Shown: positions 1-11,900, numbered from the stretch's first letter. The stretch: DNA of 64,000 nt from Phaseolus vulgaris (GCF_000499845.2 NC_023749.2:31067699-31131698); one strand, 5' to 3'. Translations and numbers: made by a program. Notes: generated from the letters alone by a model not told the origin.

Positions 1-2
1 CG

Positions 3-416
3 ATTAGAATTCTCAAATATATTAAAGGAGCTCCAAGTCTTGGTTTATTTTTCTCTTCCAACACTTCTGCTCATCTCAAAGCCTTTTGTGATGGTGATTG
101 GGGCACCTGCAGTAATTCAAGACAATCAGTGACTAGTTTTAGTGTGTATCTTGGGAATTCTCTCATATCCTGGAAATCAAAGAAGCAAGGAAAAATATCA
201 AAGAGTTATTGTGAAGCTGAATACAGGGCAATGGCCACTGTTACATGTGAAATTCAATGGCTAACTTATCTTCTTCAAGATTTCAAAGTTCCTTTTGAGC
301 AACCATCTCTTTTATATTGTGACAATGACTCAACAAGATACATTGAAGCAAATTCATTGTTTCACAAGCGTACGAAACATATAGAAATAGATTGTCACAT
401 TGAGTGGGAAAATTAA
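3..416 (+). pseudogene. Ty1/copia RNase H fragment (3' end of pol)
   Basis: This is the C-terminal piece of a copia polyprotein, entering the window already open. The frame reads ILKYIKGAPSLGLFF at its start, then SLISWKSKKQGKISKS, EAEYRAMA, LLYCDNDSTRYI and FHKRTKHIEID, which are the ordered landmarks of copia RNase H (the E in EAEY and the D in CDN are catalytic positions). The fold would cleave the RNA strand of the RNA-DNA hybrid during reverse transcription. The frame stops at 416, before the usual LADIFTKAL tail, which appears only after frame changes. The wording resembles the Ale/Retrofit type rather than the SIRE-like elements at 41-64 kb. It is a dead fragment; its 5' part lies outside the window. 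Confidence 0.85.
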
Positions 417-900
417 AGAAGAGTCTCATCCATTTGCTTCCCATTTCCACCACAGAGCAATCTAAAGCTTTAAGTCCTCAATCTTTCAAGAGTATTTGTT
501 CCAAGCTGGGTCTCATCAATATTTTCTCACATCTTGGGGGGTATTAAAGGATATGGATACAAGAGTTATAGAAGGATGCTAATATTAATTGTATCTTTTC
601 TAATTCTTAGTTGTTTCTCTTTATAGAGGTGAATAACCTTTATTTTTTCTGTTATGATTCTAGTATTTATTGATTGATTCTTTCTCTTTTTAGGTAGACC
701 TAGAATGAGCGTACCACTTGTATATATTCAGACTATTTGTTTTGATTTTAATCAAATAATAGAAGAGATATTCATTCTTATATTCTTTGCCTTCCTTTTA
801 CTCTTTTGTTCATCTTTGTTCTCTTTTGTTCATCTTTGTTCTATTTTATAATAATATCTAATAAAATAGGTTAGATATAAAATACATATCAATTTTAACT
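417..900 (+). other. copia 3' tail and probable LTR remnant
   Basis: After the RNase H stop, out-of-frame traces of the pol C terminus run to about 530. A G-run at 536-541 followed by TATTAAAGG fits a polypurine tract, so what follows is probably a degraded 3' LTR. A TATATATTCAG segment lies near 720, and a perfect 20-bp tandem duplication lies at 801-820 and 821-840. No LTR end or target-site duplication could be fixed, so the right border is a guess. Confidence 0.4.
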
Positions 901-1014
901 AAATCAAAATGATTTGGATATTTTCAATCCAAATTAAATCTAGTATGCCAATGAGATTAAATTTAGATTAATTTTTTCAAATACGATTTAAATTTATATT
1001 TGAATTGGCCTTAC

Positions 1015-1510
1015 TTAAGCTCAACCCGATCAAACCTAACTTAACATGGACTTGATCCCATCAGACCCAACCTGACCTAGGCTCAACCTAGTCAAACCGA
1101 GCTCACCCCGAATAGACCCAACATGACATGAGCTCAGCTCGACTTGAATAAGTCTGAGTTGAGTTGAACCCAACTCGACCATCCTAATTTGGGCTAGGCC
1201 TAAACCAACTCATACAGATTAAGAGTGACTCGGTCCATACTAACCTGAGCTTAACCCAACATGGTTCAACCAGACATAGGTTTGACCCAACCGAAATTAC
1301 ATGGGTCAAATTTGGCCCATCTTGACTTGAGTTTGACTCAACTTTACCTTGCATGAATTGGATCCAATCCAACTTGACCTTTCTTAACTTGGACCCAACT
1401 CAACATAAGTCTAACCCTACTTGACGTAACCTAACTTAGGCTAACCTAACTTAGCCTAAGTTGGGCATGATGCAACTCGACCTGAGTTGGACTCAACTCT
1501 ACCTATATTA
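1015..1510. repeat. degenerate GACCCAAC / CTCGACC repeat tract
   Basis: About 500 bp is built from variants of a 10-20 bp word such as CCCAACTCGACC, GACCCAACATGAC, CTCAACCTAGTC and its complement GGTTGAGTTGAACC. Copies appear in both orientations and at irregular spacing, so this is an old, diverged minisatellite-like tract. It is clearly more GC-rich than the flanks. Open frames on either strand here follow from the repeat and have no protein signature. Confidence 0.65.
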
Positions 1511-2402
1511 AATTTATGTTAAGTAGAAGAGATTTTTTAGTTCTTAAATAAATTTTAAAGTCAATTCATAAGAGTAACCTTATGATTTGGTCATCAAAGT
1601 ATAACTTAATCCATGATCAGTAAGAAAAAAAGTGCTTTGAATTTGAAGTTGAATTAGTAGTTTAATAAAAAAAATTGTCATAAACTTTATTTATGTCGAT
1701 AAAAACGATAACAAATTCCTTTCCTAATCTTTAAATTCTTATATTGATTTGTTTTCATTGCTTATTACCCTCCAAGTGTTTGATACGTTGATGCTTTTTG
1801 TTGCCATTATATAGAAAATTAGGTTTTATATTTCTTGGTTAATATTTGATTAATGAAGGATTTTATTATTTCTTAAGAATATATAACAATAATGTTGTTC
1901 ATTGATTACAATTACTACTAAGTTGTATCAACTTCTTGTTTTTGAGTTATATATGTTAGTTTGTGTTTTCTTTTCTATATAGTTTAATTTTCCACTTAAA
2001 TAATTGTAGTATGTTTTTTTTTTAATAAAATATTGCTTTGAGATTAATCTTTGTTTGATTGATTGAATCCAAACACTAGAGTTAAGTGATCAAATCTTGT
2101 TGTAGAATAATTTACTTAATTTAGAAAAAAAGATTAAAAAATTAAAATTTGAATTTCCAAGAAGCTATGCTCACAAAGAGAAAAATAATTATGATAATTA
2201 ATAAATAAAAAAAATAGTGCTCTAAAACTTATATGCAACATTAATGGTTGACTAATTTGATTTCTGAGTTAACTCACTCGTTATGGTTGTCTGAATCTTA
2301 TATCAAGTGTTATCTCTTGTTAGTTTTTAAGTTCTACATTACCTAAGTAGAATCTAATCTTTAAATGTGTTTTCTTTTTGTCTTTTTCATTATCTAGTTT
2401 TT
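1511..2402. other. AT-rich intergenic stretch
   Basis: No coding signature, RNA gene or clear repeat was seen. It should contain the left end of the CACTA element, but no convincing CACTA terminus was found; CACTAGAGTT near 2072 is the nearest word and has no matching right end. Confidence 0.5.
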
Positions 2403-3626
2403 TCATAATTCTATTTGTCTTTGACTTGAGTTTTCTTTCTTGAAATTTCGTACTTTTTCAACTGTTACCATCGCCACATCTAGGGAGAGAGAAACGTTAT
2501 GTAAGGTGGTGGCTTCTTTATAGACTTTTCCAAGGACCACCACCTGAGAAAGCTTGCCGCTAGCTAACAGTAGCTCACATTCCCTCGTCTGCCCAGTGAT
2601 ATCATCCCCTGATGTTGTAAGAGCCGCACAACTCCCCTTTGTGCTCTTGAGAGTGGGACTAATAAGGGGTTTAATCGTCTCAACACAAAGTTGTTGCGAT
2701 AGAAACTCTTGTCGCATTAGATCATTCTCCTTTCTCACCTCTAGTCGCATCTAATCAGTCTCCTTTCTCATCTCCTCCATTAATTCTTCACGTATCTTAG
2801 TCTTCATTTCAGTTTCGCTCTCTTTGGAGGAGGAGGAGGATGACTGTCGTTGTGAAACTCCAAAATATAGTTTAATTCCAACCCCTTGTCTAGCTGCACG
2901 AACACGACCACGGTGCTCAGGTCGTCCAATTGCTTCAACCAGGATATCGTGATGACCTTCAGAAACAAAATTACCTTGGGATTCCAAGGAATCCTGCAAG
3001 AGACAAAAATCATATCATTTTTAATATAATTAATGCTATAAAATAAATGAAAATTACTAAAAATAACTTACAATTTTTTGATGATAACCCCGGATTGCTC
3101 AGAACTTGGTGCACCCGACTTTTTAATTCGGGCCCTCTTCCATTTTACATGGCGAAAAGGTGGTGATGGAGGAGAAGTGACCCCTGTTTCCACATTCTTA
3201 GACGACGTCCCTTGTCTAGATTGCTCCTTTTCCACCATCAGGGATTGCTCAAGTTTTCGATACCCCGAACGAGAGAGTACGTGCGGGGTAACATTCTTCA
3301 AAGCTATCTCTTAAGCTTTCTTCCGACGATCCTGTCATAATTGAAATAAACAAAGTGAAGTAAATAAGATAAACTTATTAATTTTATATAAAGAAAAATA
3401 GTTAAGTTACTTCACTTACCATTCAAGCCTCATTTTGACGACTTTCTTTAAAAAGACGCCATGTCTCTTCATCAATATGTTTGTACTTTCAACGTGGATT
3501 TTCGTCTTTAAGGTCGCAAAAAACGTATCTCGAAGTCAATCTTGACTTAAAGGTATGAACTTTAAGTCCGATATTGGATATAACCTTAGATTGAAGCGGT
3601 TCCACATCAGGAATTTCAATGTTTGC
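2403..3626 (-). pseudogene. CACTA second-gene (TNPA-like, En/Spm family) distal exons, broken
   Basis: Three exons are recognisable with plant splice sites. Exon 3420-3626 reads IEIPDVEPLQSKVISNI and KYKHIDEET; exon 3072-3331 reads NVTPHVLSRSGYRKLEQSL and then PPSPPFRHVKWKRARIKKSG; exon 2403-2993 reads ILVEAIGRPEHRGRVR and a final block with CELLLASGKLSQVVVLGKVY. These blocks are the conserved core of plant proteins labelled 'Transposase, Ptta/En/Spm', thought to bind subterminal repeats. In-frame stops interrupt it: TGA after NPR, TAA where the sibling copy at 51.5 kb has a Gln codon (the KKAQEIALKN block), and TAG at 2751-2753. The first exon lies at 15983-16250, separated by the gypsy insertion. 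Confidence 0.75.
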
Positions 3627-3689
3627 CTGGAAAATAACATCACCAAATTAAAATTAATCAATGAATATTAAAAAGCATTATATGGTAAA

Positions 3690-3694
3690 AATAA
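3690..3694. repeat. target-site duplication AATAA, left copy
   Basis: AATAA directly precedes the TGATCC start of the left LTR and recurs at 15978-15982 directly after the right LTR. Joining the flanks at one copy gives continuous CACTA intron sequence. Confidence 0.85.
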
Positions 3695-4585
3695 TGATCC
3701 TGCCTGTTGACCGAAACGCTGGAGCCTTGCCTCGTCAAACCTGGATCGGCTTCTGCTCCGTGTTAGCCTCCGTCCTTCACTGCGATCCACCTCAAGAACC
3801 TGCAAAAGACAGAACGGCGCCGCTGCGGCCGATCACGCTCCGACGCCCAAGTCAGCGACTGAACCACCAAATACTAAGAGAAAACTCAAGAATTCTAAGG
3901 AACCGTGCACCAATTCTCTCTCAGCGTACTCAAGACTCGCAAGTGTAAAGAAACAATCTGAACGTGCGTACCTCAGAAGTTCGTTAGAAACTCTTATATA
4001 CCTGGGCAATTTCTCTCTCCTGGCAGTTACACATCTGGACACGTGGCTCGCATCCAGCTGTACACGTGCCATCATCTGGAGCATCCTTGACTTGGGCGCT
4101 ACTTCTTACTCTTCAGGTTTTTTTGCTAAGTTACTTATGCATGATACAAATCAGTGCATAGCTGCCTTGGAGCGTGATCTCTTCTGGGTGGCGAGTTCGG
4201 GTGCCTTCGTACACACCTTCCCTGTGGTCTCGCCGGCCGCCTTCATGATTTGCCCTACCTGCTTCACCGTATACGTTCAAGTAAGCTGTCTCCCGACCTC
4301 ATCCTCTGGCCAGCTGGGAAATGACTATCTGCCTTTATCTTCGGCGGTGTCCTTGTTTCGGCGATCTTTAATTACTTGGTCGCCCGGGTTCACATCTGGC
4401 GACTTCATCTTCAACCCGGTGACCGCCGGTTTAGGTATGCTGGAGATCGGAGCACGCCAACTTAATAACTGGCGACTACACGAACCCCCCGACTTCCTTC
4501 CCTTCTGCCAGCCAGGTGTCCCATCCAACACGCCTATGTAATAGCTCGATGCCACGTCATCACTTCCGACTACCAGGGCGGTACA
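3695..4585 (-). repeat. 3' LTR of the Tat element
   Basis: 891 bp, starting TGATCC and ending GGTACA on the plus strand. In element sense it carries two CACGTG words upstream of a TATATAAG box (3993-4000 on the plus strand). It has a single copy of the 265-bp segment that is doubled in the 5' LTR. A 5-bp TGAAC stretch near 3958 is missing from both copies in the other LTR. Confidence 0.93.
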
Positions 4586-4600
4586 CAAGCCCCCCAGTCT
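4586..4600 (-). other. polypurine tract of the Tat element
   Basis: Read on the minus strand the sequence touching the 3' LTR is GACTGGGGGGCTTG, a purine-rich plus-strand primer. Its position at the inner edge of the left LTR confirms the minus-strand orientation. Confidence 0.75.
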
Positions 4601-5178
4601 TAAGCGAAGACTTGTCCAGTGAAAAGACTAAAGAAGTCACGTCACTACCGATCTACGTGGCGCTGGCGCAGAATTCCAAACGTTCGTACTTTCTGCTTTC
4701 CTGACGCTCCACCAAACATTCTCCCAATCGCTCGACACGTGGCTTCATCAACGGTCATCTTTAGTTGTCGTTTACGCTTCCAAAAACCATTCGAATAACC
4801 CTTAAACCCATTTCACTTCTACTGTTCCATCACCTCTTTGCCTTCTCAAACGCTCTGAGTTTCTTCTGCAAAAACCCACGACGCTTCTCAACCTTCTGAA
4901 TCCTCAACTTCCTTCGGCGTTCTTCTGATCATCGAAAGGTACTCCCTTTACTTCTTCTGTTGAGTTTTCTTGCATTTTAACCGATTCGCATCATCCATTA
5001 ACTGCCTGGTGCATACGTTGTGGGTTGTTTCTTCTGCTTCTCCCTTCTCGTAACTTAGGGCTTCGTCTCCACTACAACGAACTTTCGTTCGTTCGTTTTT
5101 CACCCTTCCTTCACAATCGAGTCAACCTCTGCAACCTTCGCTCACCTTTGCCTTTCTTTTTCCTTTGCAGTTTCCGCG
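4601..5178 (+). promoter_or_regulatory. upstream region, 5' UTR and UTR intron of the antisense gene
   Basis: This 578-bp stretch precedes the antisense gene. A G-box (ACACGTGGC) lies at 4735-4743, followed by a pyrimidine-rich stretch typical of TATA-less plant promoters; no TATA box is convincing. A likely 5' UTR intron runs from a GTACTC donor at 4939 to a TTTGCAG acceptor ending at 5170, eight bases before the start codon at 5179. The splice sites are inferred from consensus only. Confidence 0.5.
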
Positions 5179-7773
5179 ATGGCTCGTTCAAAGATCACCC
5201 CGAATCCTCCTCCCTCGTCACGAAACCCTCCATCTCAAGCTCATAACCCACCGCGAGCACCTGGTGCTTCCTCCTCCCAGGCTGAGAGGCCTGCAACCTC
5301 TCATCCCAACCTTGCTCAGGCAACTCCACCCATCGCCGGAGGTGCCTCCATTCCTTCCCCCGACTACAAGAAGCTATACCCATGGGCCACCTCGACTTTG
5401 CTGAAGGAGACTTCTTCAGTAAACTCTGCCGGGGCAGTGCTTCGATTGAAGAAAGGGGACGAGCCCCACCTGTCGTTTCACAAGGAGCACGATGATAAAC
5501 TAACCGTGCTGCCTTGTCCCCCCGATGTGCCGGTCTGCGCAGATGACAAAGGGAACAACGGCGAGGTGTTCTGCTTTGTGTACACCACCTTATTCAAGAA
5601 GGTGAAACTCAGGTTTCCCCTCACTCGTTTCGAGCGGGAACTACTAACCGAGCTCGACATTGCCGCCGCCCAGCTCCATCCCAACAGCTGGGCATTCGTG
5701 CGGGCGTTCCAAATTGTGTGCGCACATCTGGGACTACCAGCCTCAGTCGACGTGTTCCTCTTCCTGTTCGAGGCCAAGAACCCCGGAGATCCCCTTTGGG
5801 TGAGCCTGAACGGGATTGCTGGGAGGTCGATCCTCTCTATCTTCCAGCAATCTTACAAGGACTGGAAAGGCAAATTCGTCCAAGTGCGCCAGAACGATCG
5901 GGACACTTCGCTGCTCGACGGCTTTCCCTTGTACTGGGTAAACAAGGGAACTAAAGACTCCAAAGGAAGCTTTAGAAAGCCAAGAAGCCCCGACAACATG
6001 GGTGATTTGGATAAGGACTTGTGCCTTTTCTGGAAAAGCGTGGCAGACGCTAACATCACCTTCCTCACCACTGCGCTCATCTCCTTCGAGTTCTTCGAAG
6101 ACCAACTCGAGGCTCGCATAGGTTAGTGCTTATCTCAACGCTTAAGTTTTTGCCCTGTGCTGCACCTTTGTTAACTGTTGTTGGGCGTCTTGTCTGTCGT
6201 GCACAAGACTTGGTTTTTATTTTCTGCATCACTTGTTTGCCTCATTTGCATATCTACCCATGTATTTATCTTTCTCTTTGAGCTGACCTGTATACCTTTG
6301 TATTATGCAGATCTCATGTTGGGCAAAGGAAAACTGGCTGAATTGAGGGCGCTCGCCCGAGCCCATGGGTTGGCGTCGGGCTCCCAGACTGTGCCCAACT
6401 CAGTGGTGGAGATCGCCGCTGCCCAGGGCAGATCGCCCCCTAAAGGCCCAGCTCCTTCAGAGGCCCTGCCCGCCCCACAACACAAAAAACTCATTCTCAG
6501 GAAGCCAAAGAGGAAAACCCCTCAGGTGGTCCATGAGGATGAAGAAGAAGATGATGAGGCGACTGAGGACGGTCTCATCACAAAAAGAAGAAGGGTGGCG
6601 CCTTCTTCACTACCTGTTCCACCTCCTCTTCCAACATCAACACCGTCCTCACCACCAGCTCCCACTCCAACACCGCCTTCTCCGCCAGCTGCAACACCGC
6701 CGGTTCAAGCAGTTCCCTTGGCGGCTGCACTCCCCGTGATTGAGGCTACTGAGCCTAACTTCATGGAGAACCCCCCAAGCGCCTCCACGCCATTTGTATC
6801 TGCTAGAGGGGGTCCTCCTTCAACAGCCTCAACTGCGGAAGCTGCACCAGGCGGGGATGAAGGGGCTCACAACTCACCCATCATCATCACCGAGTCCCCC
6901 TCGTCACCACCACGCCAAGAAGCTCCAACTCACCAACCAATTCAAGAAGGTGGTGGCGAGAACCAGCAACAGGCTCCCCTAGTGCTTCCACGAGCAAACC
7001 TTTCCCTCGCGGTCAAGAGGGTGTGGGAACCCTTCTCAGCAAAACTCAAGATGATGGCAGAGGATTTCCCCTCCATCATATCAAAAGCTGTGGAGAGTTC
7101 CAACAAGAAACTCCAGGATGACATCTCCGTGCTCCAGGAGGAGAATCGCCTAATAAGGATCGAGGCGGAGAAGTTGTCCTGCAACCTTATGCTGGCGGAG
7201 ATCGACCATTCGCGGGTGGAGGATGCTATGAGCACCGAGCTGCGGGTGGCGCGCAAGGAAGCCACCGATCTACGCCATAGGGTGCACCTCTTAGCTCAAG
7301 AGAAGATCGAGCTGGAGAGCAAGTTGGTCCCCTATCGTCTCAAGGTGGCTGGCCTGGAGGCGTCGATTAAAGCAGATGCCGCCAAGGTAGAAAACCTTGA
7401 GAAGAGGTCCGTAGATCGGGAGGTCCTCTTGGGGAAAACTGAAAAAGAGAGAGATGACACCATGGCTAAGCTCGCCGAGGCCAAAAAGGAAAACGAAGGG
7501 ATCGCCGCAGAGCTGGCCCAAGCGCATGCGGAGAACAAGAGGGTTACTGAAGACCTTCTTCAAGCTCGGGAGAGGGCTGAAGAACTAAAACAGCAGAACG
7601 AGGGGCTCAAGAAGCAGATTGAAGAACTCGAGCTGAGCTCTGCCCAAATCCTCGCTGCTGGGTTTGACGCCGCCCTGGAGCAGTTTGCCTGCCAATACCC
7701 TGATCTGGACCTCTCCATGGTGTCACTAAACAACGAAGTGGTGGATGGGAAGATCGTTCCTTCTGAAGACTAG
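5179..7773 (+). CDS. antisense accessory gene of the Tat element (Transposase_28-like, coiled coil)
   Basis: A two-exon gene lies opposite to gag-pol. Exon 5179-6121 joins exon 6311-7773 across an intron with an AG/GTTAGT donor and a TATTATGCAG acceptor; the join keeps phase (codon GAT split 1+2) and gives about 801 residues. Residues about 60-270 contain KLRFPLTRFERELL, HPNSWAFVRAFQIVC and DVFLFLFE, like the Pfam group called 'putative gypsy type transposon' (Transposase_28). A proline-rich, acidic stretch follows, then a long coiled coil at about 560-750. Additional antisense ORFs are known in Tat elements; their function is unknown. There is no stop in 801 codons, so it was under constraint until recently. 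The second exon's frame also runs upstream through the intron to 6178, but that part looks non-protein-like (hydrophobic). Confidence 0.75.
6122..6310 (+). other. intron of the antisense accessory gene
   Basis: 189 bp, T-rich, GTTAGT donor and TTATGCAG acceptor. Removing it links two long open frames in phase. Its translated content is hydrophobic and low in charge, unlike the flanking exons. Confidence 0.7.
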
Positions 7774-8367
7774 CTGATTCCCTCCATTCACTTTATTCAT
7801 CTGTTTTCCCTTGCGCAATCTTCTTGTAATCACTTTCCTCTTTGTATATGTATTTTGAACTGATACCACTTTATTATAAACTCTTTCTGCTTCTTCTTAC
7901 AACTTCTCTGTTTGCCTTATCTCTCCTTGTACAATTCACTTCAAACGAAATTAACTTTGCAATTCTGCGGGCGCAACTTGTTTACTTGCTGCTTAAACTA
8001 TCAACTTTCGAATAACAGCATTCTAATAACTCGTAAACTTTTAAAAGCAGCGAACTTCGTCGTAAAACTACTCACTAAACAGCAAGTTTCACTTCAACTG
8101 ACAGCTTAAGGCATAGCTTACCTGATCTGCTCCATCAAATGGGCCTTTGCTCGTGCCACCGCCCGAATCTGATCGCCAGAGGGTCTCGGCGATGTAGGCT
8201 TCCTCTTGCCCTCACAACTTGGCCATTGTTCCCTCATCTGGGGGTAGAGGCGCCTTTCGGATCCTTCTCTACCTCCCTGAGCTTTAGAACAAGGAACCGG
8301 GTGGCTGGGCGTTCTCTTCGAACCTACCTTAGCCACCCTCTAAACTTCTTCCACCCTTTACACCATA
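7774..8367 (+). other. 3' UTR of antisense gene and spacer
   Basis: T-rich sequence after the antisense stop with TTGTAATCAC and TTTATTATAAAC words that could serve in plant polyadenylation. The rest, up to the hairpin array, shows no gene. It is also the 3' UTR of gag-pol read from the other side. Confidence 0.4.
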
Positions 8368-8799
8368 CCTGAACTCGTTCAAGACGAGAAGGATTTTATC
8401 TTGCCTGAACTCGCTCGACGGCGAGAAGGTCTTTACTGGTGCCTCTACATTGCCCCAGAGGCTACATCTTCTCTCCTCTGGAAGCACTGAGGACTTTTTA
8501 CTGGTGCCTCTACATTGCCCCAGAGGCTACATCTTCTCTCCTCTGGAAGCACTGAGGACTTTTTACTCTTTCTAGCCTGCACTCGCTCGACGGCGAGGAG
8601 GTCTTTATCTCGCCTCAGGACGCGCGAGGGCGTTGAGGTCTTTTAACTGGTGCATCCGATCGCCGAAAGACGATGAGGACTTTAAACTTTAACTGATGCC
8701 GCCAATCGCCGAAAGACGATGGGGACTTAGAAACTTTTTAGAAAGCATGCAACATAACTTCAACTCGCCTTAAATCACATATAAGTGACAAGGTCTTTC
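8368..8799. repeat. array of nine short hairpin modules in the Tat spacer
   Basis: Successive modules of about 30-65 bp each hold a small inverted repeat followed by a shared tail close to GAGGACTTT or AAGGTCTTT. Stems include CTCGT/ACGAG (8374-8388), CTCGC/GCGAG (three modules), CCAGAGG/CCTCTGG (twice), ATCG/CGAT around GAAAG (twice) and TCAC/GTGA (8775-8788). Stem sequences differ between modules while pairing is kept. Two modules are a perfect 65-bp tandem duplication (8436-8500, 8501-8565). It lies between the pol stop and the antisense gene's 3' end. Confidence 0.75.
8436..8565. repeat. 65-bp tandem duplication within the hairpin array
   Basis: Two identical 65-bp units beginning CTGGTGCCTC, each containing the CCAGAGG/CCTCTGG inverted repeat. 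The identity suggests a recent duplication or reverse-transcription slippage. Confidence 0.9.
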
Positions 8800-8976
8800 T
8801 TCAAAACTTTCGGAAAACAACAAGCATGCAATCTAAAACACTTTAAACTTTGAAAACTCTTCTTTATTGGGCGGCCTCATTAAAAACCCTCCTTAGGGAA
8901 AAAAGAGTGCCCCCTTCAAACTGTTTTAACAGAGACATTGCAGAGCTCTTCGTGTTTATTTTTACTTACAAAGTTC

Positions 8977-11900
8977 TTAACTGTAATATAACTTGAGGTG
9001 CGTGGCGTTCCAAGTGCGAGGAATCGCCCCTCCTCCCAACGTTTCTAAGCGGTAGGCACCGTTCCCGAGCGCCTCGGTTATCCTGAACGGTCCCGTCCAC
9101 TTAGGCGACAGCTTGTTCTCCATCTCGTACTGGTGGGCCTTCCTCATCACCAGGTCGCCTTCTCTGAACTGCCTTGGCATCACCTTCGAGTTATACCTTC
9201 GTTCAATCCTTCTCTTCACCGCCTCAGCCTTCACTCTCGCCTCCTCCCTGACTTCATCCAGCAAATCCAGATTCAACCTTCTTTCCTCATTCGAGTCTTC
9301 TGCCACAAAGTTCTGGAATCTCGGCGAGCTCTCCTGGATTTCTACTGGAATCATTGCGTCGCATCCATAGACCAGGCTGAACGGGGTCTCATGGGTTCCT
9401 GACTGCTCGGTGGTGTGGTACGCCCAGACTATACGGGGTACCTCCTCAGCCCAACTTCCTTTGGCTTTCTCTAGCCTTCTCTTCAAACCTCTCAGCAATA
9501 CCCGATTGGCCGACTCTACTTGGCCATTCGTTTGGGGGTGCTCGACAGATGCAAATACTTGTTGAATTCCCACCCCTTCGCACAGCTTCTTCAACAGGTG
9601 ACTTAAAAATTGAGTCCCATTATCTGACACCAGGCGCTTGGGCACACCAAACCGGCACACGATGTTCTTCCACACAAAGCTTTCGATCTTGTGCGCGGTG
9701 ATCTGGGCCACCGGTTCTGCTTCGATCCACTTGGTAAAATATTCAATCGCCACTACCAAGTACTTCATCTGCCTGATCGCCAGTGGAAAGGGTCCCAGAA
9801 TGTCGATCCCCCATGTATGAAACGGCCAAGGGCTGTAAATCGACTTCAACTCCTCGGGAGGCGCCTTGTGCCAATCGGTGTGCTGCTGACATTGCTTGCA
9901 ACACTGCGCATACTTCTTGCAGTCTTCTCCCATTGTTGGCCAGTAGTAACCTGCACGGAGAGTCCTTGCAGCCAGAGCTCGACCCCCGACGTGGCTTCCG
10001 CAAATCCCTTCATGGAGCTCGGCCATGATTCTTGTACATTTTTCTCCGTGCACACATTCCAGGAGTGGGTGTGTGAACCCAAACCTATACAGCTCGCCAT
10101 CAATCATCGTGAACTTGCTGGAGTTCTTCTTTATCTTCCTGGCCTCTGTCGGATCCAGCGGGAGAAGGCCATCCGCCAGGCATCGCTTGTACTGTGTTAC
10201 CCAGGTGTCTGGCTCATGGGTCGTGCAGACCTGCGTCATGTTCACCTTCTCTCCCCGACATGCTCTTATTCTTGGCGACCTCAAGGTCTCTTGAGTCAAA
10301 GACCTGTGACTCCTCGCCGCTTTCTCCATCGATTTGCTTATCTGAAGAACCAGGTGATCTGCCGCAAATGCTCTGGGTGTCTTCAGAGTTTCTTGGATCA
10401 CCGTCCTCTGCCTACCCCCCTTGCCTGAACTGGCGAGCTTGGCTAGCAAGTCAGCTCGGGCATTCTGTTCTCGGGGCACATGCACCACTTCAAAGGAGAC
10501 AAAGGAACTCTTCAACTCCTGGACATACTCTAGGTAAGCCGCCATTTGTGGATCTTTAGCCTGGAACTCGCCTGTTCCTTGTCCCGTTACCAACAGCGAG
10601 TCACTCTTAGCCATCAACACCCTAGCTCCCATCTCCTTGGCCAGCAAGATTCCGGCGATCAGCGCCTCATACTCTGCTTGATTGTTGTTGGCCTTGAAGG
10701 CAAACCTCAGGGACTGCTCGATTAGCACGCCGTTGGGCCCTTCCAAGATGACTCCAGCACCACTGCCGTGCTGGTTTGACAATCCATCCACCGAAAGCAC
10801 CCAACGAAAGTCATCCCCCTCATCTCGTGTGGCTTCTGACGAGAGCTCGACCACGAAATCTGCGAAAATCTGCCCCTTAATCGGACCTCGGGGCTCATAC
10901 TTGATGTCGAACTCCGACAGTTCCACCGCCCACTTCACCATCCTCCCAGCTACATCGGGCTTCTTCAGAACCTTCTGGATGGGCAAGTCGGTCATCACCA
11001 GTATCGTGAAACTGTGGAAATAGTGGCGTAACCTTCTCGCCGAAAAAACCACTGCCAATGCAGCTTTCTCCAAGGCCTGATATCTCACCTCCGGGCCCTG
11101 CAGCACCTTGCTGACAAAATAAATAGGCTTTTGAGCCTGATCTTGGTCTTGGGCGAGCACCGCACTCACCGCCCTCTCAGTTACCGCAAAATACAACCTG
11201 AGAGGGGTTCCCACCAACGGTTTGCACAGAACCGGCGGGCTCGCCAGGTATTCTTTAAGCTTGACGAAAGCCTCTTCGCACTCCTTCGTCCAGGTAAACT
11301 TGTTGTTCCGCCTTAAGCACTGAAAGTACGGATGGCCCTTCTCTCCACTAGCCGACACGAAACGAGACAGAGCGGCCATCCGACCTGTAAGCTGCTGCAC
11401 CTCCTTTACGGTAGCCGGGCTCCTCATCGCCAAGATTGCAGCACACTTATCAGTGTTGGCTTCTATTCCTCTCTCAGTTAAGAGGAACCCCAAGAACTTC
11501 CCAGCCTCCACGCCAAAGATGCATTTCTCGGGATTCAGCTTTAACCTGAACTTGGCGATTGTGGTGAACAATTCCTCCAGGTCCTCCACGTGCTTGCTCT
11601 TCTCCGGTGAGGTCACGACCATGTCATCTACGTATGCTTGCACATTTCTTCCCAGCATTGGTGTAAGTACCCGATCCATCAACCTCTGGTACGTGGCCCC
11701 CGCGTTCTTCAGCCCAAATGGCATCACCTTGTAGTAGTAGCACGATCTCTCGGTCATGAAGGCAGTCTTCTCTTCATCCATGGGATGCATCTTGATCTGG
11801 TTATACCCCGAGAAGGCATCCAGGAAACTCAACAACTTACACCCTGCAGCACTGTCGACCAGGGCATCTATACTTGGCAAAGGATACGAATCCTTTGGGC

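Noticed and set aside
4092..4541. 149-codon open frame in the Tat LTR, repeated at 15484-15933
   Set aside because: It is LTR sequence, nearly identical in both LTRs simply because the LTRs are, and has no recognised domain; no start context or expression argument supports it.
7291..7563. minus-strand frames opposite the antisense gene
   Set aside because: The plus-strand frame has domain-like content, splice sites and a coiled coil; the minus frames are short shadows.
9691..10428. 245-codon open frame on the plus strand
   Set aside because: It lies wholly opposite the gag-pol frame, has no protein-family signature and follows from the GC-rich codon use of pol. The same applies to the 269-codon frame at 11638-12447 and other plus-strand frames up to 14382.
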